NCBI GenBank assembly: GCA_018296165.2
Contig: JACKQL020000145.1
Coordinates: 1 to 64,000 of the forward strand
Direction of reading: 5' to 3'
From: Termitomyces sp. T153
Lineage: Eukaryota; Basidiomycota; Agaricomycetes; Agaricales; Lyophyllaceae
DNA length: 64,000 bases
How positions within the stretch are numbered: the first letter of the stretch is position 1; each line of letters opens with the position of its first letter. Below are positions 54,220 to 64,000 of this stretch, one piece after another. Made by a program: the position numbers and the translations under genes. The notes below the pieces were generated by a model. That model saw only the letters and a program-made list of their open reading frames with translations. It had not been told where the DNA came from and did not search any database.

Positions 54220-57200
54220 AAGTCTGCACAATCATTCATCATCAATGTTCTACTGGGCAACTCCTCTATGGTCCTCCCAGCCCTTGTTGACAGCAGAGCC
54301 TCCAGCATGTTCATCAGCAACCAGTTTGAGACATCAACTCCAAGCATGCCTAACAGCCACCATCCCCCTCCACCTCCAGTTCCCTTTAGACTCTGACAAC
54401 CCCAACTCCAACCCCAGCAACTCCAGAGCCACCAGCATTCCCACCATAGGAAAACCAAGAAGAGAAATAAGATACACTCCCACCCCAGTCCTCCTTGAAT
54501 ACATTTCAAAGACTTCTCCCTAACATTCCCTAAAACTAGTACAAAGGTCTGAAATATCTGACCTGGCACCCTTAGGCAACTCCAGACCCCACTGCTGCAA
54601 CTCCAACACCTAATTACACTGACCTGGAAGCCCTCAACATTGAAATCATCAGCACTGTTCCCTTTGCATGCATCCTATAAGTCAGCACTCCTGCTTACCA
54701 GCTCCAGATCACCCTGGCACTACTGGCAGAGCACCTATACACTAGTACCACCCCACCAGAGTCAAAAATGGAGGAACAGATTTTGCATGAAGTAGTTTCT
54801 ATGAAGTATCATGAATTTGTTGACATATTCTCCAAAGGAACTGCAAAGGAGCTCCCTCCACACCAATCTTATGACCACAAAATTGATCTCAAAGAAGGCA
54901 CCTCCCCTCCATTTGGCAAGATCTACAACATGTTGGAAGTCAAACTCCAGGCTCTCAAAGACTACCTCAATGACATGCTCAGTAAAGGTTTTATATGTCC
55001 ATTGATCTCCACCACTGGAGCTCTAGTTCTGTTTTCCAAGCAGGACAGCTCTCTCTGCCTCTGCATTGACTACTGGGAACTTAACAAATTCACCAAAAAG
55101 AACTGGTATCCTCTTCCCCTGATTAGTGACTTTGTTGACTGCCTCTGCAGTGCAAAGATCTACACCAAGATAGACCTCTGCTCTGGCTACAACAATGTCT
55201 GGATTGCTCCAAGGCATGAATGGAAGACTGCCTTCTGCACCTGCTACAGCCTCTTCAAATAGCTTGTAATGCCCTTCAGAATGACCAACTTCCCTGCCAC
55301 CTTTCAGTACTTCATGAATGACATCTTCCACAACATGAACAATGTTTTTGTTATCATATACTTGGACAACATTCTGATCTACTTGAATTCCCTAGAGGAA
55401 CATCCAGAGCATGTCTGCTGTGTCCTAGAACAACTCCAGGAGTACCACCCCCATGCCAAACCCAAGAAGTGCTCCTTCCACACCATGGAGGTCAAATACC
55501 TTGGAGTTATTGTTACTCCAGATGGCATATGTATGGACCCAACCAAGGTCAAGGCCATTCTCAACTGGCCTCCATTGCAAAATGTCAAAGAGGTACAGTC
55601 TTTTCTGGGGTTTGCTAACTTCTATTGCTGGTTCATTGACATCTACTCTGGGATCATGAAACCCCTCAATTGGATCACCTGGAAGAACACCTCCTGGGAC
55701 TAGAATAGCAAATGCTAAAGTGTTTTCACCCTCCTCAAAAAGACCTTCACCTCTGCCATTTTGACCCCTCCCTGCTAATAGTACTCAAATGCAATACCTC
55801 TGACTATGCCATTGCTGCAATACTCTCCCAGTTGGACTCCAGAGGGAAGGATCTCTGCCCCATTGCCTTTTACACCCATTTGATAATCCTCACAGAGCTC
55901 AACTATGACATCTATGACAAAGAACTCCTTGCTATCATCAAAGCCTTCTGGCAGTGGAGAGCCTACCTTGAAGGAGCCCTGCATCACATCCAAGTCTACT
56001 CCAACTGCAATGACCTATGATACTTCACCACCACCAAGCAGCTCAGCTGCTGACAAGCTTGTTGGTCCAAAGCACTCTCTGAGTACAACTTCACCATCCA
56101 CTATTGCCCTAGTTGACTTGGTACAAAACCCAATGCCCTCACCCAAAAGCCTGATGTGTATCCAAAGAAGTCATTTGAAGCTGAGTAGAATGCATTTAAC
56201 CATTAAGTGGTAATCCCCCCCAAACACCTTTATGCCATGCTGATTATGAATGAAGAAAAGATCCTTCACCAAATTTGAGATGCACCTCTGGACCCTTTCT
56301 GCACCCAGCATGATCCCTGCAACAACTCTGCTGATGAGCCAGCAGCTGACCAACTCTTCACACTACCCCTGGACCATTTACTCTTACTCCAGGAAGGATG
56401 TATCTATGCTCTGGACCACAAGCCCATTCACCTTGGCATAGTCTGGTGGCATCACAATTACAAACTCTAAGGACATCCAGGAATCCATAAGACCCTCCAA
56501 CTCATTTCCCAGACTTACTTTTGGCCAAAAACGAAGCAGGATGTCATACAATACATATGGGTCTGCAAACCATACTTCCAGGCCAAGGTACTCCACCATC
56601 ACATCTATGGCCTGCTGAAACCCCTCCCCATTGGCTGCCACCCCTGGTCCTTGATATCAATGGACCACATTAGAAAGCTTCCTGACTCTGAAGGCTTTGA
56701 TGCCATCTTTATTGTCATCTGCTGCCTCACCAATTAGCAAGCTATCTTCATCCCCTGCCACACTACCAACAACACTCTGGAGTTTGCCAGGCTATTCTTC
56801 CTCAAGCATGTATTCTCCAAGCATAGACTCCCAGACAACATCATCTCTAATCACAGCCCTTTCTTTGTCTCCCACTTCTAGCAATCATTGTGCAAGGCCC
56901 TCAAAATAAAGACTAACCTATTAATTGCCTATCTATGGAAACCAATGGACAAACAGAATGAGTAAACCAGACCTAGAACAGTATCTCCACCTCTACATTA
57001 ATTATTTACAGAACAACTGGTATGCAGAACTTCCCCTCACCAAGTTTACTTATAATAACACTCCTTACTCAACCACCAGAGTTTTCCCTTTTTATGCCAA
57101 CAAGGGATACAACTCCCAGCTCATACTATTGCTTAAAGATATCCCCTATGATCCTCCACCAGTTCTTCTGGGACAAAATCAACACTGCCAATCAAGCCTA

Positions 57201-57660
57201 TTCCAAGCATGCCAATACTCAATGTGACCCCACTCCCAACTGGTCTCCTAGAACTCTGGTTTGGCTTGATTGATGCATCTTCAAGACTCAGAGGCCCTCC
57301 GTCAAGCTTGACCATAAATGACTTGGCCCCTTCAAGATCCTCTGAAAGGTCTTGACTCATGCCTACAAACTCAACCTATCTCTGGGCCTAAAGGGCCTCC
57401 ACCTAGTTTTCCACATCTGCCTCCTTGAGAAATATACTCTGGACCCCTTTCCTGGACAACACCTCAGCCAACTACCACCTGTCAAAGTCAAAGATGAGTA
57501 TCCCTACAAAGTTGACTAAATCCTTGACTCCCACCTCATCTGCAGTTGACCCCACTACCTGATCTATTGGAAGGGCTACAGACCCAAGGACAACACTTGG
57601 GAACCCTGCAAAAATTGCTCTGGCACCCCTGCCAAACTCTGGGACTCCCATCAATGACAC
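54220..57660 (+). pseudogene. Family B Gypsy pol, decayed
   Basis: Protease: ALVDSRASSMFIS (DSGA changed to DSRA, about 54285-54325). RT: HEFVDIFSKGTAKELPPHQS, LCIDYWELNKFTKKNWYPLP (YRELN changed to YWELN), MPFRMTNFPATFQYFMNDIF and YLDNILIY (YLDD changed to YLDN, about 55360). RNase H: KCNTSDYAIAAILSQLDS and YDIYDKELLAIIKAFWQWRA. Integrase: QTYFWPKTKQDVIQYIWVCK, then the core around 56690-56940, where the SDRG motif reads SNHS. Chromodomain: DEYPYKVD...YLIYWKGYRPKDNTWEP. Catalytic residues are lost mainly through CpG transitions. Confidence 0.88.
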
Positions 57661-57936
57661 CTTACCAAGCTCTGAGACCTCCAGGATTAGTTGACATAGA
57701 TGGTATTAGTGGGCATAACTCCTGCCTCTGGATTTATTAGGAATTCAACTCCCATGAGTAAATCACTGCATATTCTATTTCTAATCTCCTTACTTAAATC
57801 TGAAATTTCATTTGTTTCACACCAGTCAAAGCACAATCCAAGAATCAGTATGACACAAACTACAAAAAACAATATATGACAAAATGGAACTGCAAAAGGT
57901 GCAAGAGAAAAGGGAAACAAGGTCCAGACCCCCCCA

Positions 57937-58760
57937 TCACTCTTCCTCCCCCTCTGAAACTACCCTTGCCACCCTCCCAATCAAATCCACCTCCATATGG
58001 GCTACCACTATGGCCAAAACCTCTGGATGCCCAGGTAGGAGCTCCCCCACATCAGTTGCCACCTTCCACCATAAACTGGAGTCTGCTGCATTCCTCCACT
58101 GGTGCCCTATCAGCAGCTGCCCCATCTGTCTGAACCTCTGCTCTAGCTCTGGAGAAAGATTCCAGGCATCTGTGCCAGTCCATTTCTGCACTGATACATG
58201 AGTGGCCAACACCCTGTCCAGGAGAATCTGGTGCTCACAAACCCAGTCTGCCATGTGTTAGGAGAGCTGGAATAGGAGGAAACAAGGGACTCACACATAA
58301 TCCCCCTCTGCCTCAAGGCTGCCTCATTGGCCAGCCACTCCTTGTGCTTTCTTGCAGCCTCCACCACTGCCTGGAGCACACCCACTTCTGGTACTAACTG
58401 CTGTACCCCCTGCTTTGCCCATGCCTCCAACTGCCCCAACTGCTCCTGCAGTCCCTGTGTAACAGCCTTCTAATTCCACTATGCCATATATCCATCCCTC
58501 CATGCCATATCCTGCTCCCTCTGCATTGTGTCACAATTTCCCCCCACTCTCTGGAGCTCCTCCTTGCAGGTTTCCAACATCCTTGTTAGTGCCTCTACCC
58601 ACTAGTGCAAGAGGGCCTTGGAAATTGAGGAGGATGGCTTGAAACCTGGATCATGCCCACTCCCAGGATGGGCATTGATGAGTGTGCCTGTAGAGCTAGG
58701 GCTGACTGCAATAACAACCATGGAGTTTGGGAGGAGCCTCTAGACAGGCCCACCACCACT
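57937..58760 (-). pseudogene. Antisense coiled-coil gene remnant of family B Gypsy
   Basis: The minus strand reads VVIAVSPSSTGTLINA, ALLH*WVEALTRMLETCKE, LQEQLGQLEAWAKQG, KEWLANEAALRQRGIM, then an intron (about 58293-58247, GTGAGT...CTAAC...CAG). After it come YWVCEHQILLDRVLATHVSV, LIGHQWRNAADSS, LWWKVATDVGELLPG and AHMEVDL, ending EGEEE at 57937. It aligns end to end with the intact protein at 21483-22613 (WLANEAA, LLDG, RNA, WWEVA, MEVDL), and the intron splits the same codon before WV. The gene is tail-to-tail with pol, about 280 bp after the chromodomain. Confidence 0.85.
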
Positions 58761-59088
58761 GCTAATAACTCTGCAAAATGAGTCAGTCCAGCCCAAACAC
58801 AGAACCAGTGTACCTACAACTATGATACATTGAGTCTATTTTTTTTGGTCCTGCCACTAGTCAAGCTTTGCCTGCTGATCCTTGTATTCTGCACATATGC
58901 CTGTGCATTTCTTGTTAGAAGGTGGAGGAGTTTGAGATGCTGACAACAACAATGAGGTTGAGAGATCATTTGCAAGAGAATTGAAGCAGCCTCAGGGTAC
59001 ATCCTGACCCTTTTTAATTTCTTGGAGGAGCTTTCTGATGGATGACAATCCTTGCTTTGACTTTGTTCCCCATGCTGCTGCTGCTGAA

Positions 59089-59100
59089 CAGGGGAGGTGA
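59089..59100 (+). other. Polypurine tract of family B Gypsy
   Basis: CAGGGGAGGTGA directly before the LTR start TGTCACAAC; equivalent to the tract of the young element. Confidence 0.8.
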
Positions 59101-59760
59101 TGTCACAACTCACTTCCAGACTACCAGACCTCTTTCCAAGCCACTTTCCAAGCCACTCTGCTTTCTTGGAGTCCCCCCCACCACCCTCTCAACTCACTCT
59201 GACCTTTATTTACCCATGGTGCCTGCCCTGGATAACTCCAACACTTCCCTGGCAAACTCTGACAGCATTCTAGCAAACTCCAATGTGTTCTCTATGGGCC
59301 CCATTACTCTCCTTCTCTTCCCAAGCCCTCAGGCCCCTCTGACATCTCCCCTAACCCCAGCACATATCACTGACTTGTTTCCTTGACCTACTTGACCACT
59401 CTGAAACTCCCTGACAACTATGGAGCAGACCACATCTCTATCAGTTCCAATCAGAATATCACTATGGCCCACCATCTGATTAGAACTGATACCCATCAAT
59501 CCTGCATGGCTCCAATGAGCCCTGCTGTTGCACCCTCAGTCTCTGGAGGAGGCCTAGTAGTTAGTATATAAGCTGTAGAACAATATCTGTTACAGTAGTC
59601 TTGATATTACCTGTAGTTACTTGTTTCTTGTTACACATTTGTCTCTGTTACATTTCCCAGCCTTGTCTCCATTTTTATTTCTGTCTCTAGTCTGATGTCT
59701 CATCTCTATTCTATTTTGTTCTTGTTTCTATCTTGTCTTGACTCTGTCTCATCTCATAGC
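59101..59760 (+). repeat. Truncated 3' LTR of family B Gypsy
   Basis: Starts TGTCACAACTCACTTCC. TATATAAG (59565) is followed 33 nt later by GTCTTGATATTA (59598-59609), the same spacing as in the young LTRs. Similarity stops at about 59760, where a second family B pol fragment begins. Confidence 0.8.
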
Positions 59761-60643
59761 CTGGCTTGACAAGTTGCAGGTACTATTAAGCAGTATCCAG
59801 TATCATGATGCTGTGAGTCACAACATTGAATATCTTGGAGTCATTGTTGCCCCAGATGGAGTATGCATGAATCCAGCCAATGTCAAGGCCATTCTCAACT
59901 GGCTCCCACCCTGGAATGTCAAAGAGGTACAGTCCTTCCTGGGATTTGCTAAATTCTACTGCAAATTCATTGACAACTACTCTGGGATCATGAAACCCCT
60001 CAACTAACTTATCCAGAAGGACACCCTGTGGAGCTGGGACAGCAAGTGCCAGAGCATATTCACTCTTCTCAAAAAAGCTTTCACCTCTGCTCCTATCCTC
60101 TGCCACATTGAACCTGCTCTGCTTATTGTACTCAAATGCAATGCCCCCAACTACACCATTGCTGAAATACTCCCAGATGGATCCCAATGGGAAGAACCTC
60201 TGCCCTATCACCTTCTACACCTGCTTGATGATCATCATGGAGCTCAACTACAACATCTACAATAAGATGCTCCTCACCATTGTTGAAGCTTTTTGGCAAT
60301 GGAGGGTCTACTTTGAAGGAGCCCTGCATTACACACAGATCTACTCTGACCACAAAAACCTACAGTATTTTACCACCACCAAACTACTCAGCCACTGACA
60401 AGCCTGCTGGTCTGAGACCCTCTCCAAATATGACTTCACCATTCATTATTGCTCTAGCTGATTTGGTGTCAAACTCAACACCCTCACCCAGAGACCAGAT
60501 GTGTACCCCAAGAAGTTGTTTGAGGCTGAGTGCAATGTGTTCAACCACCAAGTGGTAATCTTTCCTAAACATCTTCATGTTATGCTAATTATGAATGAAG
60601 AAGGAAGTCTCTACCAAATCTAAAATGCACTCCCACATGCCTT

Positions 60644-61621
60644 TGTCAGGTTCTGCTGACCACAGGGGCTCAGCTTAAATGAGTGAGTCCTTGCTAGGCA
60701 GACACAATGTCCTGCACTCATAACTCGCACTCCAGGAAGCTCTAGACATAAATACTTATGAGAGCAAGCTGCTGGGGGGTCTGAGTAAGTCTAAGGAGGT
60801 CTGACAAGGCTCTGGGAAGTCTAAGACTAAGGGCAAGCATGGAGGTTTGTCAGGTACAAGTCTGGGATTGAATACTTGGAAGGTGGGGCAACTGGAGGTA
60901 ATGCAAGTAATGGGAGTGGGACCAAGCTTGGATAGGTGATCAGATGGAGTTGAAGGATACCAGGGCCAAGCATAGGACAAGGTCTGGAGTTAGACAGGAA
61001 TGTACAGAGTCATAGAAATATAGACAGGAATCAGAATGGAGATATACTTAAAAGGAGATCAGGCACACATGAAAGGAAACTGAGATAGATAAGACAAGAT
61101 GGAGTCAAGATGAGATAGAGATGAGAATGAAATAGAATTGGAAATGAGATGAGACAAGATTGGAGACAATGAGACAGAACCTAGAGAGGAAACTAGGAAA
61201 CAAGATGTAATAGGACACAATCATTAATATCAAGACTCTTATAGCAAATATTACTCTACAACTTAAATACTGATTACTGGGCCTTCTCTGGGAATTGCAG
61301 GTCTGATGGCAGGGCTTGTTGGAGCCACATGGGCTGGATGGGTGTTGGGTCTGATCAGGTGGGCCATAGTGACACATTGGTTCAGGCCTGTGATGTGTGT
61401 GTGCCAGAGTTTAGAAGAAGCAGTGGGGATACTCAGAAGCTCAGTTGTGTTTGGAGGAGTAACAGGGCCTGCATGGAAGACTTCAGAGTTGGCCAAAGTA
61501 GTGTCAGAGTTTGCTGGAGCAGGCACCAGGGGTGAGCAAGGGCTGGGGGCAGGTTGAGGGGCTAGGGGGTATTTTGGGGAAGTGGAAGATGCTTGGGGAG
61601 GTCCAGGGATGGGTTGTGGCA
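60644..61621 (-). mobile_element. Solo LTR of family B inside the Gypsy fragment
   Basis: 978 bp from TGTCAGGTTCTGCTGACC to GGTTGTGGCA (from TGACA), with a perfect GCCTT duplication (60639-60643 and 61622-61626). The 'ttaatatcaagac' R motif lies at about 61227. The integrase deletion on either side predates this insertion. Confidence 0.87.
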
Positions 61622-62661
61622 GCCTTCACCACCCCAAGACCATCAAATAGATGGAGTGAGTAAACTAGACCTTGAAACAGTATCTCCACCTCTATATTAA
61701 CTACTTACAGAATAATTGGTGCAAAGAACTTCCCCTCACTAAGTTTACCTACAATAACACCCCCCACTCCACTACTGGGGTCTCTCCTTTCTATGCTAAC
61801 AAGGGAATCAATCTCCAGCTTACTCTGTCACTCAAAGATATCTTCTCCCATGTTGCCCATGAAGTTGCCCAAGACCTCTGGTCCCTCTACTAGTTCCTTT
61901 AAGACAAAATAAACACTGCCAACTGAGCCTACTCCAAGCATGCCAACACCCAATGTGAAACCACCCCTAACTAGACCATTAGCACCCTTGTGTAGCTTGA
62001 CCAGCATAACTTCAAGACATGAAGGCCCTCTATAAAGCTTGACCACAAGCAACTTGGCCCTTTCAAGCTTGACCATAAGCAGCTCAGCCCTTTCAGGGTC
62101 CTCCAGAAGGTCTTGACTCATGCTTACAAGCTCAACCTACCTCTGGGCCTGAAGGGCCTCCACCCAATTTTCCATATCCACCTCCTCAAAAAGTATGCTC
62201 TGGACCCCTTCCCTGGACAATGCCCCAGTCAACCCTTGCCCATTCAAGTCAAGGACAAGTACCACTATGAGATCAACCACATCCTCAACTTCCACCTCAT
62301 CCATGGTTGATTACACTACCTGGTCCATTGGAAGGGCTACAGACCTGAAGACAACACCTGGGCATCCCAGAAGAACCTCTTCAGTGCCCTGCCAAGCTCT
62401 GGGATTGCCACCAATGACATCCCACCAAGTTCCAGGACCCCCAGGACTAGTACTTACAGACAGCAGTAGTGGGCATAACTCCTGCCTCTAGATTCACTAG
62501 GGATTCAACTCCCACCAGGAACCTCCTGTGTATTTTATTCCTCTTCTTTTACATATTCTGAGGAATACTTTTTTTACATCAGCAAAACAAGGAAGTTCAA
62601 GAGATTATAATACAATTACAGTACAAGATGTTATGACAAAGCATACAAACAATCTAAGAAG

Positions 62662-62812
62662 AACAAGAAGTAAAGTCCAGGGCTGCCTCACTCCCTTCCC
62701 CCCTTCAGGATCCCCTTGTACATTTCTGCCACTGCCAACTCCACCTCCATCTGTGCCACCACCATTGCCAGAATCTCTGTGAACCCAGGTAGGACTTCCC
62801 CCACATCTGCAG
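62662..62812 (-). pseudogene. C-terminal piece of the antisense coiled-coil gene
   Basis: The minus strand reads ADVGEVLPGFTEILAMVVAQ followed by MEVELAVAEMYKGILKGGRE and a stop near 62680. It matches the C-terminus of the intact protein (ADAGEALPGLAEILAVV, MEVDL). It lies downstream of the chromodomain in antisense, as in the other copy, and is cut at 62812 by a dispersed repeat. Confidence 0.75.
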
Positions 62813-63105
62813 TGATAAGACTCTAGTCTTGCTGAGTACAGATTTCCATCTCTTCCTATGTTTTGGCAACTTCCAGATTTCCTAGTTTGTATGCAATGCA
62901 ATGGTCATGTGACTTTGTCACATGTGGTCTAGACCCTCAGCACACTGACTGACCTTTGCCCTAGTACCCTCTGGCACCCTCCTAGCAAAGTCCCCAACAA
63001 TATTTCTTTCTTGGTATCATTACTGCAGTTTTTATTATTTTCTGATCTAGTCTAATTTTCTTAATATGTGCAGCCCTAGCAACCAGCATACTGGCACCAC
63101 ATGTA
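62813..63105 (+). repeat. About 300-bp dispersed repeat (copy 2)
   Basis: 'gataagactctagtcttgct' to 'caaccagcatactggca' matches 48944-49245. It has cut into the antisense gene remnant, so it arrived after it or marks a deletion breakpoint. A hairpin catgtgactttgtcacatg lies at about 62907-62925. Confidence 0.65.
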
Positions 63106-63687
63106 ACTCACTCATTGACAAAATCAATGACCTCTCTCCAGGAGGACTGTAATGGAATGGGCCCTCTGGCTTATTTTCAACTCAGTAGCACCCCCCCCCC
63201 AGCCCCAGTCTTTGTCCTTACCACTGTGTGTAGTCACTTTTTCCACTATAGAATTTAATCATACACACTTGGGACTGGGGACTGAGGCTCATCCAACCAA
63301 CTGTCACATTTTTTTGTATATCCAGCCCTAGTAGCTCTCCACTGTGGCTATAGTGGAGAACTGGCTGTTCACTCATATCTCTGCTTTCCTTTGACTTCTG
63401 GACCCCTTTCTGAACTCCTTTGGAACCTTTTTTCTGCTATTGAAGGTTTCTTCCTTGTTAGAAGGATTGGAGAAGGTTTTGGGATGGATGGAATGTGTTT
63501 GAGAATGAGAGGTGGATGTCATCAGGAGACATTGGGTCATATCTTAGAAAGGAGTGCTTGGTTTGCCTCAGTTTCTTTTGCACCTTCTTTCACTCATCTC
63601 TAGGACCTTTCTAATACCTGCATTGCCCCATATACCCACCCTCTTCATGCTCTATGCTTGATGTTGTGCTCAAACACTGATTCATCA
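63106..63687. other. Decayed DNA without a recognisable gene
   Basis: CpG-poor. The only frames are short (for example 63391-63603) and match no family I know. Confidence 0.45.
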
Positions 63688-63955
63688 ATATCTTGTGATC
63701 TGCTGGACCATTTCCTTCAATTCTAGCATTTTTAGACTTGCCTTGACCAGTGCCACTCAGCAATGTCTGATTCTGTACCAATCCAAGTGAAAGTTCCCTC
63801 TCAGTGCTGTCATTATCATTCCAAACATCAACCACAGATATCTTGTGATCTGTGGGACCATTTGCCTCAATTCTTTCACTGCTGGACTTGTGTCAACCAC
63901 CACTTTCCAACAATACCTGGCTTTGCACCAATCCAAGCCATGGTTCTTGTTTGAG
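63688..63955. repeat. Two tandem copies of a 150-bp unit
   Basis: 'tcttgtgatctgctggacca' at 63691 and 'tcttgtgatctgtgggacca' at 63841, each followed by 'caattct', 'gacttg' and 'accaatccaag' at matching positions. Function unknown. Confidence 0.75.
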
Positions 63956-64000
63956 ATTGTCACCATTGTTCATCACCTCCATCATCTCACCTCATGACTC

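Larger units (their letters stand above)
50990..59760 (+). mobile_element. Ty3/Gypsy retrotransposon, family B, decayed, with an antisense gene
   Basis: Order on the plus strand: Pro-rich region and gag (about 51370-53630), protease (54220-54400), RT (54768-55600), RNase H (55700-56020), integrase (56200-57260), chromodomain (57490-57620), then an antisense coiled-coil gene remnant (57937-58760), polypurine tract (59089-59100) and a truncated 3' LTR (59101-59760). The 5' LTR is not identified. Nearly free of CpG. It shares LTR type with the young element at 20114-26224 and shows what that element has lost. Confidence 0.85.
59761..62812 (+). mobile_element. Second family B Gypsy fragment (RT end to antisense gene)
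   Basis: It starts in the RT thumb (NIEYLGVIVAPDGVCMNPAN, LGFAKFYCKFIDNYSGIMKP), then RNase H (YNIYNKMLLTIVEAFWQWRV), a gap lacking most of the integrase, the integrase end (YLQNNWCKELPLTKFTYNNT) and the chromodomain (HYEINHILNFHL...LVHWKGYRPEDNTWAS). The C-terminus of the antisense gene lies at 62662-62812. A solo LTR (60644-61621) interrupts it. It is truncated at both ends. Confidence 0.82.

Overview
The window looks like an Agaricomycete (mushroom-forming basidiomycete) chromosome. The few host genes have 48-55 nt introns, there is a diverged F-box-like gene of the type these fungi expand, and the rest is a dense mobile-element landscape with two base-composition states. Most transposon DNA has almost no CpG (C is replaced by TpG/CpA), as expected from long-term 5mC deamination or a RIP-like process acting at CpG. 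A few islands keep CpG: a young LTR element (20114-26224), a young solo LTR (1674-2808), a tRNA-headed retroposon (32058-32989), the host-gene island (about 33.3-38.5 kb) and the F-box gene neighbourhood (about 40.3-45.1 kb). I cannot name the species.

Layout. 1-4 kb: decayed DNA with a young solo LTR inside an older LTR of the same family. 4-12 kb: a solo LTR split by a 1-kb insert and by a complete 6-kb Ty3/Gypsy element (family A, minus strand). 12.2-17.5 kb: a decayed Helitron bounded by inverted minisatellite/hairpin arms. 17.7-29.4 kb: a second family A Gypsy element (plus strand), split by a complete young family B LTR element. 29.4-33.3 kb: decayed fragments, a Copia gag remnant and the retroposon. 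33.6-37.1 kb: host genes, a five-exon mitochondrial-type ABC ATPase and the exosome subunit RRP46. 37.6-40.3 kb: a hAT-type MITE, a solo LTR and Gypsy fragments. 42.2-43.6 kb: the F-box-like gene. 44-49 kb: Copia fragments and a complete gag-only Copia element. 49.5-51 kb: a Tc1/mariner element. 51-63 kb: two decayed family B Gypsy copies.

The most interesting system is in the family B Gypsy elements. They carry an extra gene antisense to gag-pol, between the integrase/chromodomain and the 3' LTR. In the young copy it is an intact 341-aa coiled-coil protein split by two small introns. A decayed copy 35 kb away keeps one of these introns at the same codon position, and a third fragment keeps the C-terminus. 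Because the introns lie antisense to the genomic RNA they would survive reverse transcription. The young element has lost gag-pol but keeps LTRs, primer site, polypurine tract and this gene.

Both Gypsy families also show the signature of Tf1-like self-priming: the primer-binding site beside the 5' LTR is complementary to 11-12 nt inside the same LTR, which in family B lies exactly 33 nt downstream of a TATA box. Element boundaries are well supported by target-site duplications (TSDs): TTAAG, GTTGC, GGTGT, GATAG, GAGAG, ACTAC, AAAAG, GCCTT, an 8-bp hAT site and a 16-bp retroposon site.
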